DNA of 64,000 bases from Actinotalea soli (GCF_017565425.1 NZ_JAGEMK010000002.1:62001-126000), one strand, 5' to 3'. Counted from the stretch's first letter, positions 25,650-34,110 are shown. The notes: generated by a model not told the origin, from the sequence alone. Translations and numbers: made by a program.

Positions 25650-26480
25650 GTGCCCGCCGAGCCCACCACCGCCCCGGACGCTGCCCCCGCTGGTCCGAGC
25701 AGCGACGCCACCGCCCTTCCGCCCGCGCGACGGCGCCGACTGCGCGCCGAGGTCTGGATCGTGCTGGGCCTGTCCCTCGGGCAGTCGGCCTTCTACGCGG
25801 CCCTGCGGCTGGTCGAGCGGCTCACCCGCGAGCAGGCCCTCTCGCAGCAGACCGCGACCCTCAACCCGACCCGGTCGCCGCGCCCCTACCTCGACCTGAC
25901 GTACCAGGTGGCCGGCATCGCCTTCGCGCTGGTGCCCGTCGCCCTGGCGCTCTACCTGCTGTCGGACCACGGCCGGTCCTCCCTGCGGCGCATCGGGCTC
26001 GACGGCTCCCGCATGGGTCGAGACCTGGGCGTCGGCGTCGGGCTCTCCGCCCTGATCGGCATCCCCGGGCTCGCCTTCTACCTCGCGGGACGAGCCCTCG
26101 GCCTCAACGTGCTGATCAACCCGGCCGGGCTGGACGCCTACTGGTGGACCGTTCCCGTGCTCATCCTCGCGGCCCTGCAGAACGCTCTGCTCGAGGAGGT
26201 CGTCGCCGTCGGGTACCTCATGGAGCGGCTGCTCGAGCTCAGGTGGTCCGTCCCCGCGATCATCGCCGCGAGCGCCCTGCTCCGCGGGACCTACCACCTG
26301 TACCAGGGACCCGGGATGGCCATCGGGAACGTCGTGATGGGCATCGTCTTCTCCTGGTACTACCTCCGACGGCGGCGCGTGATGCCGCTGGTCGTGGCGC
26401 ACACGGTGCTCGACGTCGTGTCCTTCGTCGGGTACGCGGTGCTGCCGGCGGAGTGGCTCGAGGTGCTCGGGGTCGCATGA
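25650..26480 (+). CDS. CPBP-family intramembrane protease-like protein
   Basis: A 276-aa protein with about seven helices. It carries the ABI/CPBP motifs: paired glutamates in LLEEVVAVGYL, RGTYHLYQGPG with a conserved His, and VVAHTVLDV near the end. The usual motif EExxxR lacks its arginine here (EEVVAVG). Family members are Rce1-like membrane proteases or protective proteins; activity is not certain. The start is GTG 25650; a TAGCGT hexamer seven bases upstream suggests a leaderless transcript. The stop overlaps the next start (ATGA). Confidence 0.88.
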   Translation: MPAEPTTAPDAAPAGPSSDATALPPARRRRLRAEVWIVLGLSLGQSAFYAALRLVERLTREQALSQQTATLNPTRSPRPYLDLTYQVAGIAFALVPVALALYLLSDHGRSSLRRIGLDGSRMGRDLGVGVGLSALIGIPGLAFYLAGRALGLNVLINPAGLDAYWWTVPVLILAALQNALLEEVVAVGYLMERLLELRWSVPAIIAASALLRGTYHLYQGPGMAIGNVVMGIVFSWYYLRRRRVMPLVVAHTVLDVVSFVGYAVLPAEWLEVLGVA

Positions 26481-26938
26481 GCGAGCGGTGGCAGGGCTGG
26501 GCTGCGCGTCTGGACCACCCCGACCTGCCTCCACCCATCGCCGCGGCGGTGGCGCGTCGCGGCACCACCGAGGAGCGGCACGCCCTCGTGGCGAACCGGG
26601 CGCTGAGCCACGACGTCCTCCTCACCATCATCACGACGAACGAGCCGGAGATCGCCAGCGGGTTGCTGCTGAACTACGACCTGCCAGCGGAGATGGTCGA
26701 CGTGCTGGCCGAACGACTCGCGCTCCCCGAGGAGGTCGCCTCGGGGCATCCGAACGCCTCGCTCGCGCGGAAGATGCGCCAACCGGTGGGGGAGCTCACC
26801 GGTCTCGCGCTGCACCGGTTCTTCCTGGCGGTGCGGGCGAGCGAGACCCAGCAGCGTCAGGTTCACGAGGCGATCGACCAGGACGGGGGGCAGGCACTCA
26901 CGACGGTATGGGGTGCGGTGCGACCGGTGGGGTCGTAA
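26477..26938 (+). CDS. Helical-repeat-like protein, unknown function
   Basis: A 153-aa soluble protein whose start overlaps the CPBP stop (ATGA), so the pair is probably one unit. The sequence is made of short helices with a loose repeat pattern (ALSHDVLLTIITTNEPEIA; DLPAEMVDVLAERLALPEE; ASGHPNASLARKM), reminiscent of variant leucine-rich or HEAT-type repeats. Family not recognised. The 158 bases after it are non-coding and lead to a convergent gene. Confidence 0.75.
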   Translation: MSERWQGWAARLDHPDLPPPIAAAVARRGTTEERHALVANRALSHDVLLTIITTNEPEIASGLLLNYDLPAEMVDVLAERLALPEEVASGHPNASLARKMRQPVGELTGLALHRFFLAVRASETQQRQVHEAIDQDGGQALTTVWGAVRPVGS

Positions 26939-27096
26939 GGATGAGGCCGATGCGATCGATCGGTCGCGTGGGCGGCCGGGCTGGAGAGACGCTGCACCAT
27001 GGCGGTCCGATCACATCGTTCCGTCAAATCCCGAAAGGCCTCAGTCTTCGAGGCAATCTCCGTGAGACAGCCTCGCGGTCGAGAGCCCCCGAAACG

Positions 27097-27531
27097 TCAC
27101 GATCGGGCCATCGCGGAGGCGAGATCGAACAGCCCAAAGCCCCATACGAACACTAGGAACGCAAGGGGAACTGACCACGCGCCCCAGACCAGTGTCCGAG
27201 CCTGCCATGTCGACACCCCAGCAATCTTTGCTTGAAAAGCGAGGTAGTCGCCTCGAATACCCAAGGGATCGACCTTCGGAAACCCCAGCGCCCCCCCGGT
27301 CGCCGCAAGATGCGCCATGTACTGGTCCGCGTGGGGTTGCGCAAGGCGCAGCAGGATCATGAGCACGGCACCGGCTACCACCCACGGGAGGGCTTGCCAC
27401 GACTCTTCCTCCGCCCAGGTGGTTGCGGCAGCGCCACACGCCATCACGACTCCTCCTGATGCGGAGAGGCCTAGAGCTCGGATGCCCTCTCGCCGATCTC
27501 GAGTGGCGTCACCAACGTCACTAGCGCTCAT
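27097..27531 (-). CDS. Membrane protein, unknown function
   Basis: A 144-aa protein with about four hydrophobic segments (two near residues 22-58, one near 60-70, one at ~115-140). The start ATG 27531 overlaps the stop of the 57-codon gene upstream in ATGA. An in-frame ATG nine bases earlier is less likely. Family not recognised. GC content and codon use are lower than in flanking core genes. The 27097-27701 pair is divergent from the secreted-protein gene at 28139. Confidence 0.65.
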   Translation of the reverse strand: MSASDVGDATRDRREGIRALGLSASGGVVMACGAAATTWAEEESWQALPWVVAGAVLMILLRLAQPHADQYMAHLAATGGALGFPKVDPLGIRGDYLAFQAKIAGVSTWQARTLVWGAWSVPLAFLVFVWGFGLFDLASAMARS

Positions 27532-27701
27532 ACGAAACATCCTGGGTTCAGGAAAGGAATGACGAAGAGCGCCGCTCCACTGAGAAGCACGACGATGCTC
27601 GCGCGCGATGGGCGCACAAACCCACTGAGAACCTTGTCCCTGACATCCTTCGCGGCTGTCACAACGAACAGCGCAAACCAAGCGAGCAGCAGCCAGGCCA
27701 T
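27528..27701 (-). CDS. Small two-helix membrane protein, unknown function
   Basis: A 57-aa protein with hydrophobic helices at residues 2-17 and 33-50 and a basic loop between them (KDVRDKVLSGFVRPSR). ATG 27701 follows GAAGGGGCGAG. The stop overlaps the next gene (ATGA). The frame is open upstream, but that part looks non-coding. Unknown family. Confidence 0.6.
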   Translation of the reverse strand: MAWLLLAWFALFVVTAAKDVRDKVLSGFVRPSRASIVVLLSGAALFVIPFLNPGCFV

Positions 27702-27823
27702 CTCGCCCCTTCCCGCCCCGAGCGCCGTCTTGTGAGGAAAGTGGGCGTACGCAGGATAACCCCCAGAGAACGGTGACCCGCTACACCACGTACGTGCCGC
27801 CTTGGCGAGTCCCGGAGCCCGTG

Positions 27824-27902
27824 GGCAGCTCACCACAGGCGACCCGTGGGTCCTGGTGCCCCTGGTCCAGCTCATCGGCCTCACTCCCTCGGCCGAGGTG
27901 CA
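27824..27902 (+). pseudogene. 79-bp fragment of a diguanylate cyclase membrane domain
   Basis: This stretch matches 29964-30042 without gaps, 71 of 79 bases identical, in the same orientation. In the intact gene that segment encodes QLVTGDPWVLALLVPLIG and the start of the next helix. Here it has no start or continuation, so it is a remnant. It forms a direct repeat with the intact gene across the 28139-29699 module. Confidence 0.85.
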
Positions 27903-28056
27903 GGTTTCGTTCACCGGGCCGTCTGCCGCGATCGGATCGCCACGACTGCGGGCAGCGTCGCCGACCTTGGCGTCGAGATCACCCGCGCGGCCCAGTGGTA
28001 GCGCCCTGGCCAGGACGTTTGCGCACGGCCGCCCAGCGCCCCTCCCTTCGCGGCGG

Positions 28057-28085
28057 TTGACACCGGCCCTGGTCATAGTTAACTT
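28057..28085 (+). promoter_or_regulatory. Strong sigma-70-type promoter of the secreted-protein gene
   Basis: TTGACA at 28057-28062 and TAACTT at 28080-28085, separated by 17 bases. Transcription would start near 28092, giving a leader of about 47 bases before ATG 28139. This is one of the best promoter matches in the window. Confidence 0.7.
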
Positions 28086-28138
28086 TCGCTCACGACTTGC
28101 CAACTGTGACAAGTCACTCATAAAAGGCAGGGGCGCTG

Positions 28139-29446
28139 ATGGCAAGTTCTTCTTTCACCACGTTACGAGCGCGTCGAGGCGCGGCGCTGATCGCAAGTGC
28201 CGCGGCGAGCGCATTCCTGTTTGCAGGCCTCCCGGCCGCGGCGGCGGAGAACATGGAGCACGTGGGAATCCCTCCGGGGGGCGCGCCCGTCTCCGGACCG
28301 TCCGACGACGCCGAAGCGATCAGCCAGGCCGCGGACGCCTTCAGCGCCGACAACCCTTCTTCGACGGTGGCGCTAGTCGAGGCCTCCACCGCGCAAACTG
28401 CTCTGCGCCTCGTCGAGACGGCCGCGGGTACCGCTACGTCTGTCTCTGCCCCCTCCACTCTCACGGTCGCACCCGATGGCACCATCACCATGGCGGGGGC
28501 TGGTGGCGACACGATGCGGATTGACATCACCGCGGACGCGAGCGACGTGGAGATCGTCGACGGAGTGGTTGTCGCGTCGGGGGTAGCGGCAGCCACGGAG
28601 CTCGTGACACGCGCCACTGATGCGGGCGTGCAGGTCGTCGCCGTCCTCGCCGACGAGAGTGCCCCGACGGACATCTCCTTCCCCCTGGACCTTCCCGACG
28701 GTGCGGAGCTCGTCGAGCAGCCGGACGGGTCGATCTCGATCCTCGGCCCGGTCCAGTACGACGTCGCGCTGCCGGGCGAAGAGGAGCGGGTGACTGATGC
28801 CGCCGTTGAGATCATCGGGGAAGGAGTTGAATCCCTGGAGGACCTGGACAACCTGACTGACGAGCAGATCGAGCAACTCGCCGCTATCCCGGACGAGGTG
28901 ACCGAGCCGATCACCGTCACCGAGACGATCGCCGAGATCGCCGTGCCGTGGGCGGTTGACGCGGACGGTGTACCGCTGCCGACGTACTACAGCGTGGAGG
29001 GCTCCACTGTCGTCCAGACGGTGGAGACCACCACCGACACGGCCTTCCCGGTGGTCGCGGACCCGAGCTGGCAGTGGTGGGTAGAGAAGGGGGCCAAGTG
29101 TGTCGGGGGCGTGATTGCCCTCGGTGCGGCAGGCTACGCCAAGGTCGCCGTCGGCATCGCCAAACTGGTCGTGAAGATGAAGCAGGCGAAGTCCACCACC
29201 GCACTGGGCAAGGCCTACACCGCCTGGAAGAAGCTCGGATCCTCCAACTCCGCGATCTTCAAGGAGATCGTCAAGCAGATCAAGGCGCTCGGCAACATGG
29301 TCGTCAAGCATGGCTCATCGGGCGTCGCCAAGCACAAGGCATCGAGCACCAAGGCCGCCGCGAGTATCACGCTCCTGAAAGAGGGGGCTCGCGTCGTAGC
29401 AGGCGTATTCGGACTTGGCGCCTGCTACGAGATGGTGATCGCGTAG
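28139..29446 (+). CDS. Secreted protein with two-cysteine cationic C-terminal domain, bacteriocin-like
   Basis: A 435-aa exported protein. Residues 1-36 form a signal peptide (ARRGAALIASAAASAF, cleavage after the PAAAA run). Residues ~40-300 are acidic, Ala/Val/Thr-rich, with strand-forming repeats and no known catalytic motif. FPVVADPSWQWW (303-314) then leads into a compact, lysine-rich C-terminal domain bounded by Cys321 and Cys429, with a hydrophobic segment at each end (CVGGVIALGAAGYAKVAVG; VVAGVFGLGACYEM). This plan, acidic pro-region plus cationic membrane-active tail, recalls SdpC-like or other secreted toxin precursors; that is inference. ATG 28139 follows GGCAGGGG, and a strong promoter lies upstream. 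A small membrane protein follows directly. Confidence 0.8.
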   Translation: MASSSFTTLRARRGAALIASAAASAFLFAGLPAAAAENMEHVGIPPGGAPVSGPSDDAEAISQAADAFSADNPSSTVALVEASTAQTALRLVETAAGTATSVSAPSTLTVAPDGTITMAGAGGDTMRIDITADASDVEIVDGVVVASGVAAATELVTRATDAGVQVVAVLADESAPTDISFPLDLPDGAELVEQPDGSISILGPVQYDVALPGEEERVTDAAVEIIGEGVESLEDLDNLTDEQIEQLAAIPDEVTEPITVTETIAEIAVPWAVDADGVPLPTYYSVEGSTVVQTVETTTDTAFPVVADPSWQWWVEKGAKCVGGVIALGAAGYAKVAVGIAKLVVKMKQAKSTTALGKAYTAWKKLGSSNSAIFKEIVKQIKALGNMVVKHGSSGVAKHKASSTKAAASITLLKEGARVVAGVFGLGACYEMVIA

Positions 29447-29459
29447 TGGGGGCGTGACG

Positions 29460-29699
29460 GTGGATTCCTGGCCACTATCTGTGCAGTGGGCGCTGTTGTT
29501 CCTGATCGGCGGGATATTCCTCGGGTGCTCCTGGTGGCTGGCGCTCGCACGAGCGCGGGCCACCGGCGCTGAACCCACGACGCGGAAGGGACAGCTCCGG
29601 ACGTTCGTCGGATCACTTCGCTTTGCCGACTGGGCGATGATCGCACTCATCGTGGCGTTCCTCGTCCCACTCGTGATCCGAACCATCTCGAGCACCTAA
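29460..29699 (+). CDS. Small two-helix membrane protein, possible immunity or partner protein
   Basis: A 79-aa protein with hydrophobic helices at about residues 5-25 and 54-75 and a basic cytosolic loop between them (ARARATGAEPTTRKGQLR). GTG 29460 lies seven bases after GGGGG; GTG 29454 is an alternative with poor spacing. It starts 13 bases after the secreted-protein stop, in the same transcript, and is followed by a strong hairpin, so the two genes form a closed unit. Small membrane proteins next to secreted membrane-active toxins often give self-protection; here that is inference. Confidence 0.7.
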   Translation: MDSWPLSVQWALLFLIGGIFLGCSWWLALARARATGAEPTTRKGQLRTFVGSLRFADWAMIALIVAFLVPLVIRTISST

Positions 29700-29737
29700 C
29701 CTGGCCCGACCACGAGGCACGAAGCATGCACTTCGAG

Positions 29738-29777
29738 GGCCCCGGGACAAGACCCTGCTGGTTCTCGTCCCGGGGCC
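29738..29777 (+). terminator. Strong hairpin ending the 28139-29699 unit
   Basis: Two 18-base arms (GGCCCCGGGAC... and its complement) pair at 16 of 18 positions around the loop TGCT, 38 bases after the stop. There is no T-run. Likely a terminator, given that the next gene has its own start 90 bases on. Confidence 0.65.
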
Positions 29778-29866
29778 GGCGCCTCGGCCCGCGACCGCCT
29801 CACCCATCGGGGTGACCCGCACCCCGATCTGCTCACTCCCTGCACCTCCGCGCCGATGAGACGGAC

Positions 29867-31378
29867 GTGCCTGTCCGCCGTCGCCTCGCGCGTGTCCCCC
29901 TGCTGCTGGGCACCCTCGCGCTGGCCGGGTTCGGCTACGTCGTCTTCTCCTGGCTGCATGACCGGCAGCTCGTCACGGGCGACCCGTGGGTCCTGGCGCT
30001 CCTGGTCCCGCTCATCGGCCTCACCGCCTCGGCCGAGGTGCACCGGCTCATCGGGCACGGTCCGCGTGACCAGCGGGCCGGCCTGCGCCTGACGGTCGGC
30101 ATCGCCTACCTCGCGGCCTTCTGCTGGACCGCCGGCTGGAGCTTCCTGCTTCCGGCGACCGCGCTGATCGTCGCCGTGGTGCACATCAAGCGGTCGGGCA
30201 GCCGGTGGTGGCGGGCCGCGGCCATCATCACGAGCATCCTCACCGTCGCGGGCCAGGTGGGCGTCGGGCTCGGCTGGCTCGCGAGCGTCGTCGCGCCGGT
30301 CAACGGCCACGTCGGTGCGGTCTGGCTCCTCGTCCTCGCCTGGCTGGCCATCGCGAACATGGGCCGCGCCGTCGCCGAGCAGGAGCGTTCCGAGGACGCC
30401 CTGGCTCGCACCGAGGCTCGCCTGCGCGCCCTCATGGACAGCTCGGACGACGTGCTGACCGTGAGCGACCGAGCCGGGCGGCTCACCTACGTGAGCCCCG
30501 CCGTCGAACGCACCATGGGCCACCCCGGGGACGAGCTGCTCGGCTCGGCCCTGCTGGACATGGTCGACACCGAGCACCGGGAGAAGGTCGCCGCCCGCAT
30601 CGCCGAGGTGGTCGCCGCCGGTCCCGGGACCCGCGCCTCGGCCGACGTCCTGGTCGTCCACGCGACCCAGGAACGTCGCTGGTACGAGTGGAACCTGCAC
30701 AACCTGCTCGACGACCCGCTCGTCGAGGGGCTGGTCGTGGACCAGCGGGACATCACCGACCGGCTGCTGCAGTCCGAGGCCCTCGCCCACGCCGCCGCGC
30801 ACGACGTCCTCACCGGCCTTCCCAACCGCGGCGAGCTCATGCGCAACCTCGAGATCTGCCTGCCGCAGGTGGGCCCCGGCGCGGGCATCGCGCTGCTCTT
30901 CGTGGACCTGGACAAGTTCAAGGAGATCAACGACACCCTCGGCCACGCCGCCGGGGACGAGCTGCTCGTCGTCGTCGCCCGCCGGCTGCGCTCCTCGCTG
31001 CGCCCGCACGACCTGCTCGCCCGGCTCGGCGGGGACGAGTTCTGCGTGATCCTCACCGAGATCCGCGACCAGGGCGAGGTGCAGGGCGTCGTCGAGCGGC
31101 TCGAGGTGGCCGTGTGCCAGCCCGTGGCCCTCGGTGCCGGCATGGCCGCCGTCGGCGCGAGCATCGGTGTGGCCCTCGCGGTCGACGAGGTCCGCGACCC
31201 CTCTGCCTTGTTCTCCGAGGCCGACGCCGCGATGTACGAGGTCAAGCGCGCCCGCAAGGCCGCCCGCCCGGGCACCGCGCCACGGCTGGTCGGACCGGGT
31301 GACGTGCTGCCCCAGCAACGCGTCGCCCCCGTTCCACGTGCGGCCGGTCCGCGCCGTCGGGACCTTCGCTCGTCTTAG
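29867..31378 (+). CDS. Membrane-bound PAS-GGDEF diguanylate cyclase
   Basis: A 503-aa protein. Residues ~8-165 contain five or six transmembrane helices, a PAS domain follows at ~175-300 (RLRALMDSSDDVLTVSDRAG...VVDQRDITDR), then a GGDEF domain (~305-470) with the active loop at 388-392. An RxxD site lies five residues before the loop (RPHD-LLARL-GGDEF), so product inhibition is expected. It should make c-di-GMP in response to a membrane or small-molecule signal. The start is GTG 29867. Part of the first loop is duplicated at 27824-27902. The basic C-terminal 30 residues are outside the domain. Confidence 0.92.
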   Translation: MPVRRRLARVPLLLGTLALAGFGYVVFSWLHDRQLVTGDPWVLALLVPLIGLTASAEVHRLIGHGPRDQRAGLRLTVGIAYLAAFCWTAGWSFLLPATALIVAVVHIKRSGSRWWRAAAIITSILTVAGQVGVGLGWLASVVAPVNGHVGAVWLLVLAWLAIANMGRAVAEQERSEDALARTEARLRALMDSSDDVLTVSDRAGRLTYVSPAVERTMGHPGDELLGSALLDMVDTEHREKVAARIAEVVAAGPGTRASADVLVVHATQERRWYEWNLHNLLDDPLVEGLVVDQRDITDRLLQSEALAHAAAHDVLTGLPNRGELMRNLEICLPQVGPGAGIALLFVDLDKFKEINDTLGHAAGDELLVVVARRLRSSLRPHDLLARLGGDEFCVILTEIRDQGEVQGVVERLEVAVCQPVALGAGMAAVGASIGVALAVDEVRDPSALFSEADAAMYEVKRARKAARPGTAPRLVGPGDVLPQQRVAPVPRAAGPRRRDLRSS

Positions 31379-31388
31379 ACTCGCGATC

Positions 31389-33878
31389 ATGTCGAACCCG
31401 TCACTCCGCGGCCGTGTCGGCCTCGGTGGACGAGGACCAGCCGATCATGGCGTCCGCATCGTCGACACCCCCGCGATCCGGGTGCACCGTCCGGTGGACC
31501 TGGTCGCCGCGGTGGCCGCCGCTCTGGGCGTCGCCCTGGTCCTCGTCCTGGCGGTCTACGCCCAGGGCACCACCACGGGCCTCACCGAGGACGTGCGCGG
31601 CTTCGCCTCGCTGCTGCGCCGCCTGCTCTTCGTCCCCGTGACGGTCCTCGAGGGGCTCATCACCTTCATCGCCCCCCTCGCGGTGCTCACCGAGCTGGTC
31701 CTGCGACGACTGGTGCGTCAGGCCCTCGAGGCGATCGCCGCGGCCGTGCTCGCCACAGGCCTGGCCCTCCTCGCGACCTGGCTGATCACCGAGCTCGGCG
31801 CGCAGGAGATGCGCGACGCGCTCAGCGTGTGGTCCCGCGGGCTGCGGGTCGTGACCATCCCCGCCCTCCTGGTCGGGACCGCGGCCCTGCTCACCGCTGC
31901 CGGGGCACGCAACCGCCGCCGGACCGTGATGTGGTCCTGGAACCTGCTGTGGATCGGCCTCGGCATCGCCGTCATCACCGGGCTCGTGACCCTGCCGGGC
32001 GCCCTCGTCACGGTGCTCCTCGGTCGCGTCGTCGGCCTGATGACCCGCTACCTCTCCGGGGTGCAGAGCGAGCGGGCCTACGGCGCCAGCCTCGTCGACG
32101 GCATCCGTCGCGCGGGGTTCGAGCCCCGTCGTCTCATCCGGGTGCGCGGCGTCTCGGCCGACCACCCAGGTGGTGACGAGGAGCTCGCCTCGGACCTCGC
32201 CGCCGTCGCGATCACCCGGTACGGCGACAACCGCGTCTACGCCATGACCACCACCGACGACGAACGCCTCGACGTCGTGGTGCTCGACGGCGACCGTCAG
32301 GTCGTCGGTGCCCTCGCCCGGTGGTGGCGGTCCTTCCGGCTGCGCGGCATCGACGGCCGGGCGGTGGTGTCCCTGCGTCAGGCCGCCGAGCGCGCTGCGC
32401 TGCTCTCCTACGCGGCGTGGTCGGCCGGGGTGTGCACCCCGCGGCTGCTCGGCATCGCCGAGGCCGAGGACTCGATGATCCTCATCCAGCGCCACGCCCA
32501 CGGCGCCGTGCCCCTGCGCGACCTGCCCGTCGACGAGATGGACGACGACGTGCTCGACGCCGTCTGGGAGCAGCTGCGCGTCGCCCACGCCGCCGGGCTC
32601 GCGCACCGCGCCCTGACGGCCGACGTCGTGCTCGTGGACCGTCGCGACGCCCCCGTGGCCTTCCTCACCGGCTGGGAGTCGGGGGACGTCGCCTCCTCCG
32701 AGCTGGCCCGCCGGCTCGACATCTCCCAGCTCCTCGCCCTGCTGGCCCTGCGCGTCGGCGCCGAGCGTGCCGTCGGGGCGGCCTCCCGGGTGCTTCCCGA
32801 CCCCGACCTCACCGCGGTGGGCCCGCTGCTGCAGACCATCGCCCTGCCGCGGGCCACCCGCGAGGAGGCCCGCAAGAACCGCGGGGTTCTCGCGGAGGTC
32901 CGCGAGGCGCTGCTCGCCCGGCTGCCCGAGGCCGAGGTCGAGCCCGAGCGGCTCGTGCGGTTCGGTGCCCGGACCGTGGTGACCATCGCCCTGACCGTCG
33001 CGGCCGCCGTCGTGGTGATCACGACCATCAACTTCGCCGAGATCAGTGAGGCGCTCTCCACGGCCCAGCCGCTCTGGGCCGCCCTGGCCTTCGGGCTCGG
33101 ACTCCTGACCTTCCTCGGCTCGGCCCTGGCCCTGGTGGCCTTCGCGCCGATCCGGCTGCCGCTGTGGCGCGCGACCCTCGTGCAGACCGCCGCGGCCTTC
33201 GTCGCCCTGGTGGCCCCGGCCGGCGTCGGGCCCGCGGCCCTCAACCTGCGGATGTTGACCCGGCGCGGGGTCGCGAGCCCTCTCGCCGTCGCCTCGGTCG
33301 GCCTGGTGCAGGTCTCGCAGTTCATCACCACCGTGCTGCTCCTCGTCGTGCTCTCCCTGGTCAGCGGCACCGACACCCCCCTGCGCATCCCGTCCACGAC
33401 GGTGATCGCCGCCCTCGGCGTCATCAGCCTCGCGATCGCCGCGGCGATGCTCGTCCCCCCGCTGCGGCACTGGGTGCTGGCCCGCGTCCTGCCTCTGTGG
33501 CGCCAGACCTGGCCCCGCCTGGTCCAGATGCTCGGCCAGCCCCAGCGCTTCGCCCTCGCCGCCGTCGGCAACATGATCATGACGATGAGCTACCTGGGGG
33601 CCTTCGCCGCGGCCCTCGCAGCCTTCGGGCGGGAGATGTCGCTCATCGACCTGGCGCTGATCTACCTCATCGGCAACGCCGCCGGGGCGCTGGTGCCCTC
33701 CCCCGGCGGCCTCGGCACCGTCGAGATCTCCCTCATCACCGGCCTCACGCTCACCGGCGGGGTGCCCGCGGCCATCGCGACCTCCGTGGTGTTCCTGTTC
33801 CGCGCCCTGACCTTCTGGGCGCGGGTGCCCATCGGGTGGTTGGCGATGCGGGCCCTGCAACGGACCGGGGAGCTCTGA
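31389..33878 (+). CDS. Membrane fusion protein: N-terminal helices, pseudokinase, UPF0104/MprF-like flippase domain
   Basis: An 829-aa protein in three parts. Residues ~38-240 hold about six helices. Residues ~250-520 resemble a protein kinase fold, but the catalytic HRD reads HRA (in GLAHRALTADVVLVD) and DFG is replaced by GWE, so it is probably a pseudokinase. Residues ~535-820 form the LPG_synthase_TM/UPF0104 domain with APAGVGPAALNLRML and SPGGLGTVEISLITGL, as in MprF flippase parts and AglD2-like proteins. A role in lipid transport or envelope synthesis is likely. ATG 31389 lies ten bases after the cyclase stop. The frame is open upstream but overlaps the cyclase gene. Confidence 0.88.
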   Translation: MSNPSLRGRVGLGGRGPADHGVRIVDTPAIRVHRPVDLVAAVAAALGVALVLVLAVYAQGTTTGLTEDVRGFASLLRRLLFVPVTVLEGLITFIAPLAVLTELVLRRLVRQALEAIAAAVLATGLALLATWLITELGAQEMRDALSVWSRGLRVVTIPALLVGTAALLTAAGARNRRRTVMWSWNLLWIGLGIAVITGLVTLPGALVTVLLGRVVGLMTRYLSGVQSERAYGASLVDGIRRAGFEPRRLIRVRGVSADHPGGDEELASDLAAVAITRYGDNRVYAMTTTDDERLDVVVLDGDRQVVGALARWWRSFRLRGIDGRAVVSLRQAAERAALLSYAAWSAGVCTPRLLGIAEAEDSMILIQRHAHGAVPLRDLPVDEMDDDVLDAVWEQLRVAHAAGLAHRALTADVVLVDRRDAPVAFLTGWESGDVASSELARRLDISQLLALLALRVGAERAVGAASRVLPDPDLTAVGPLLQTIALPRATREEARKNRGVLAEVREALLARLPEAEVEPERLVRFGARTVVTIALTVAAAVVVITTINFAEISEALSTAQPLWAALAFGLGLLTFLGSALALVAFAPIRLPLWRATLVQTAAAFVALVAPAGVGPAALNLRMLTRRGVASPLAVASVGLVQVSQFITTVLLLVVLSLVSGTDTPLRIPSTTVIAALGVISLAIAAAMLVPPLRHWVLARVLPLWRQTWPRLVQMLGQPQRFALAAVGNMIMTMSYLGAFAAALAAFGREMSLIDLALIYLIGNAAGALVPSPGGLGTVEISLITGLTLTGGVPAAIATSVVFLFRALTFWARVPIGWLAMRALQRTGEL

Positions 33879-33882
33879 GGGC

Positions 33883-34110
33883 GTGGGATCGCTCGGCTTC
33901 AGCTACCGCGACCGCCAGGACGGCACCGTGGTGGTGCTCCGCGACGGTGCGGCAGTGACCGTGCTGCGGGGCGGACGAGCCGCCCAGTTCCTCGACGAGG
34001 TCGCGGGCGACGAGGACCACGCCCAGCAGGTCATGGCGCGGTGGACGGGCAACTACCGGCGGGGGAACGAGCGGACGGCGCGGAACCACCCGCGGAACTC
34101 GGGACGGTAG
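33883..34110 (+). CDS. Small conserved-looking soluble protein, unknown function
   Basis: A 75-aa protein: GSLGFSYRDRQDGTVVVLRDGAAVTVLRG..AAQFLDEVAGDEDHAQQVMARWTGNYRRGNER. The alternating strand pattern followed by a helix and a basic tail fits a small actinobacterial protein of unknown role. GTG 33883 follows the previous stop by four bases with GAGGGC just upstream, suggesting coupling to the flippase-like gene. Confidence 0.7.
   Translation: MGSLGFSYRDRQDGTVVVLRDGAAVTVLRGGRAAQFLDEVAGDEDHAQQVMARWTGNYRRGNERTARNHPRNSGR

Larger units (their letters stand above)
27702..28138. other. Intergenic region with gene remnant and promoter
   Basis: These 437 bases contain no intact gene. They hold a 79-base fragment that duplicates part of the diguanylate cyclase gene at 29867, then a near-consensus promoter reading into the secreted-protein gene. 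The last 100 bases are visibly AT-richer than the surrounding chromosome. Confidence 0.75.

Noticed and set aside
30205-31302. A plus-strand frame overlapping the second diguanylate cyclase
   Set aside because: Arg/Ala/Gly-rich shadow in another frame of a gene with clear PAS and GGDEF domains.
31401-33860. An 819-codon minus-strand open frame opposite the pseudokinase-flippase gene
   Set aside because: Its product is Gly/Glu/Asp/His-rich without any domain, while the plus strand encodes recognisable domains over the whole length.
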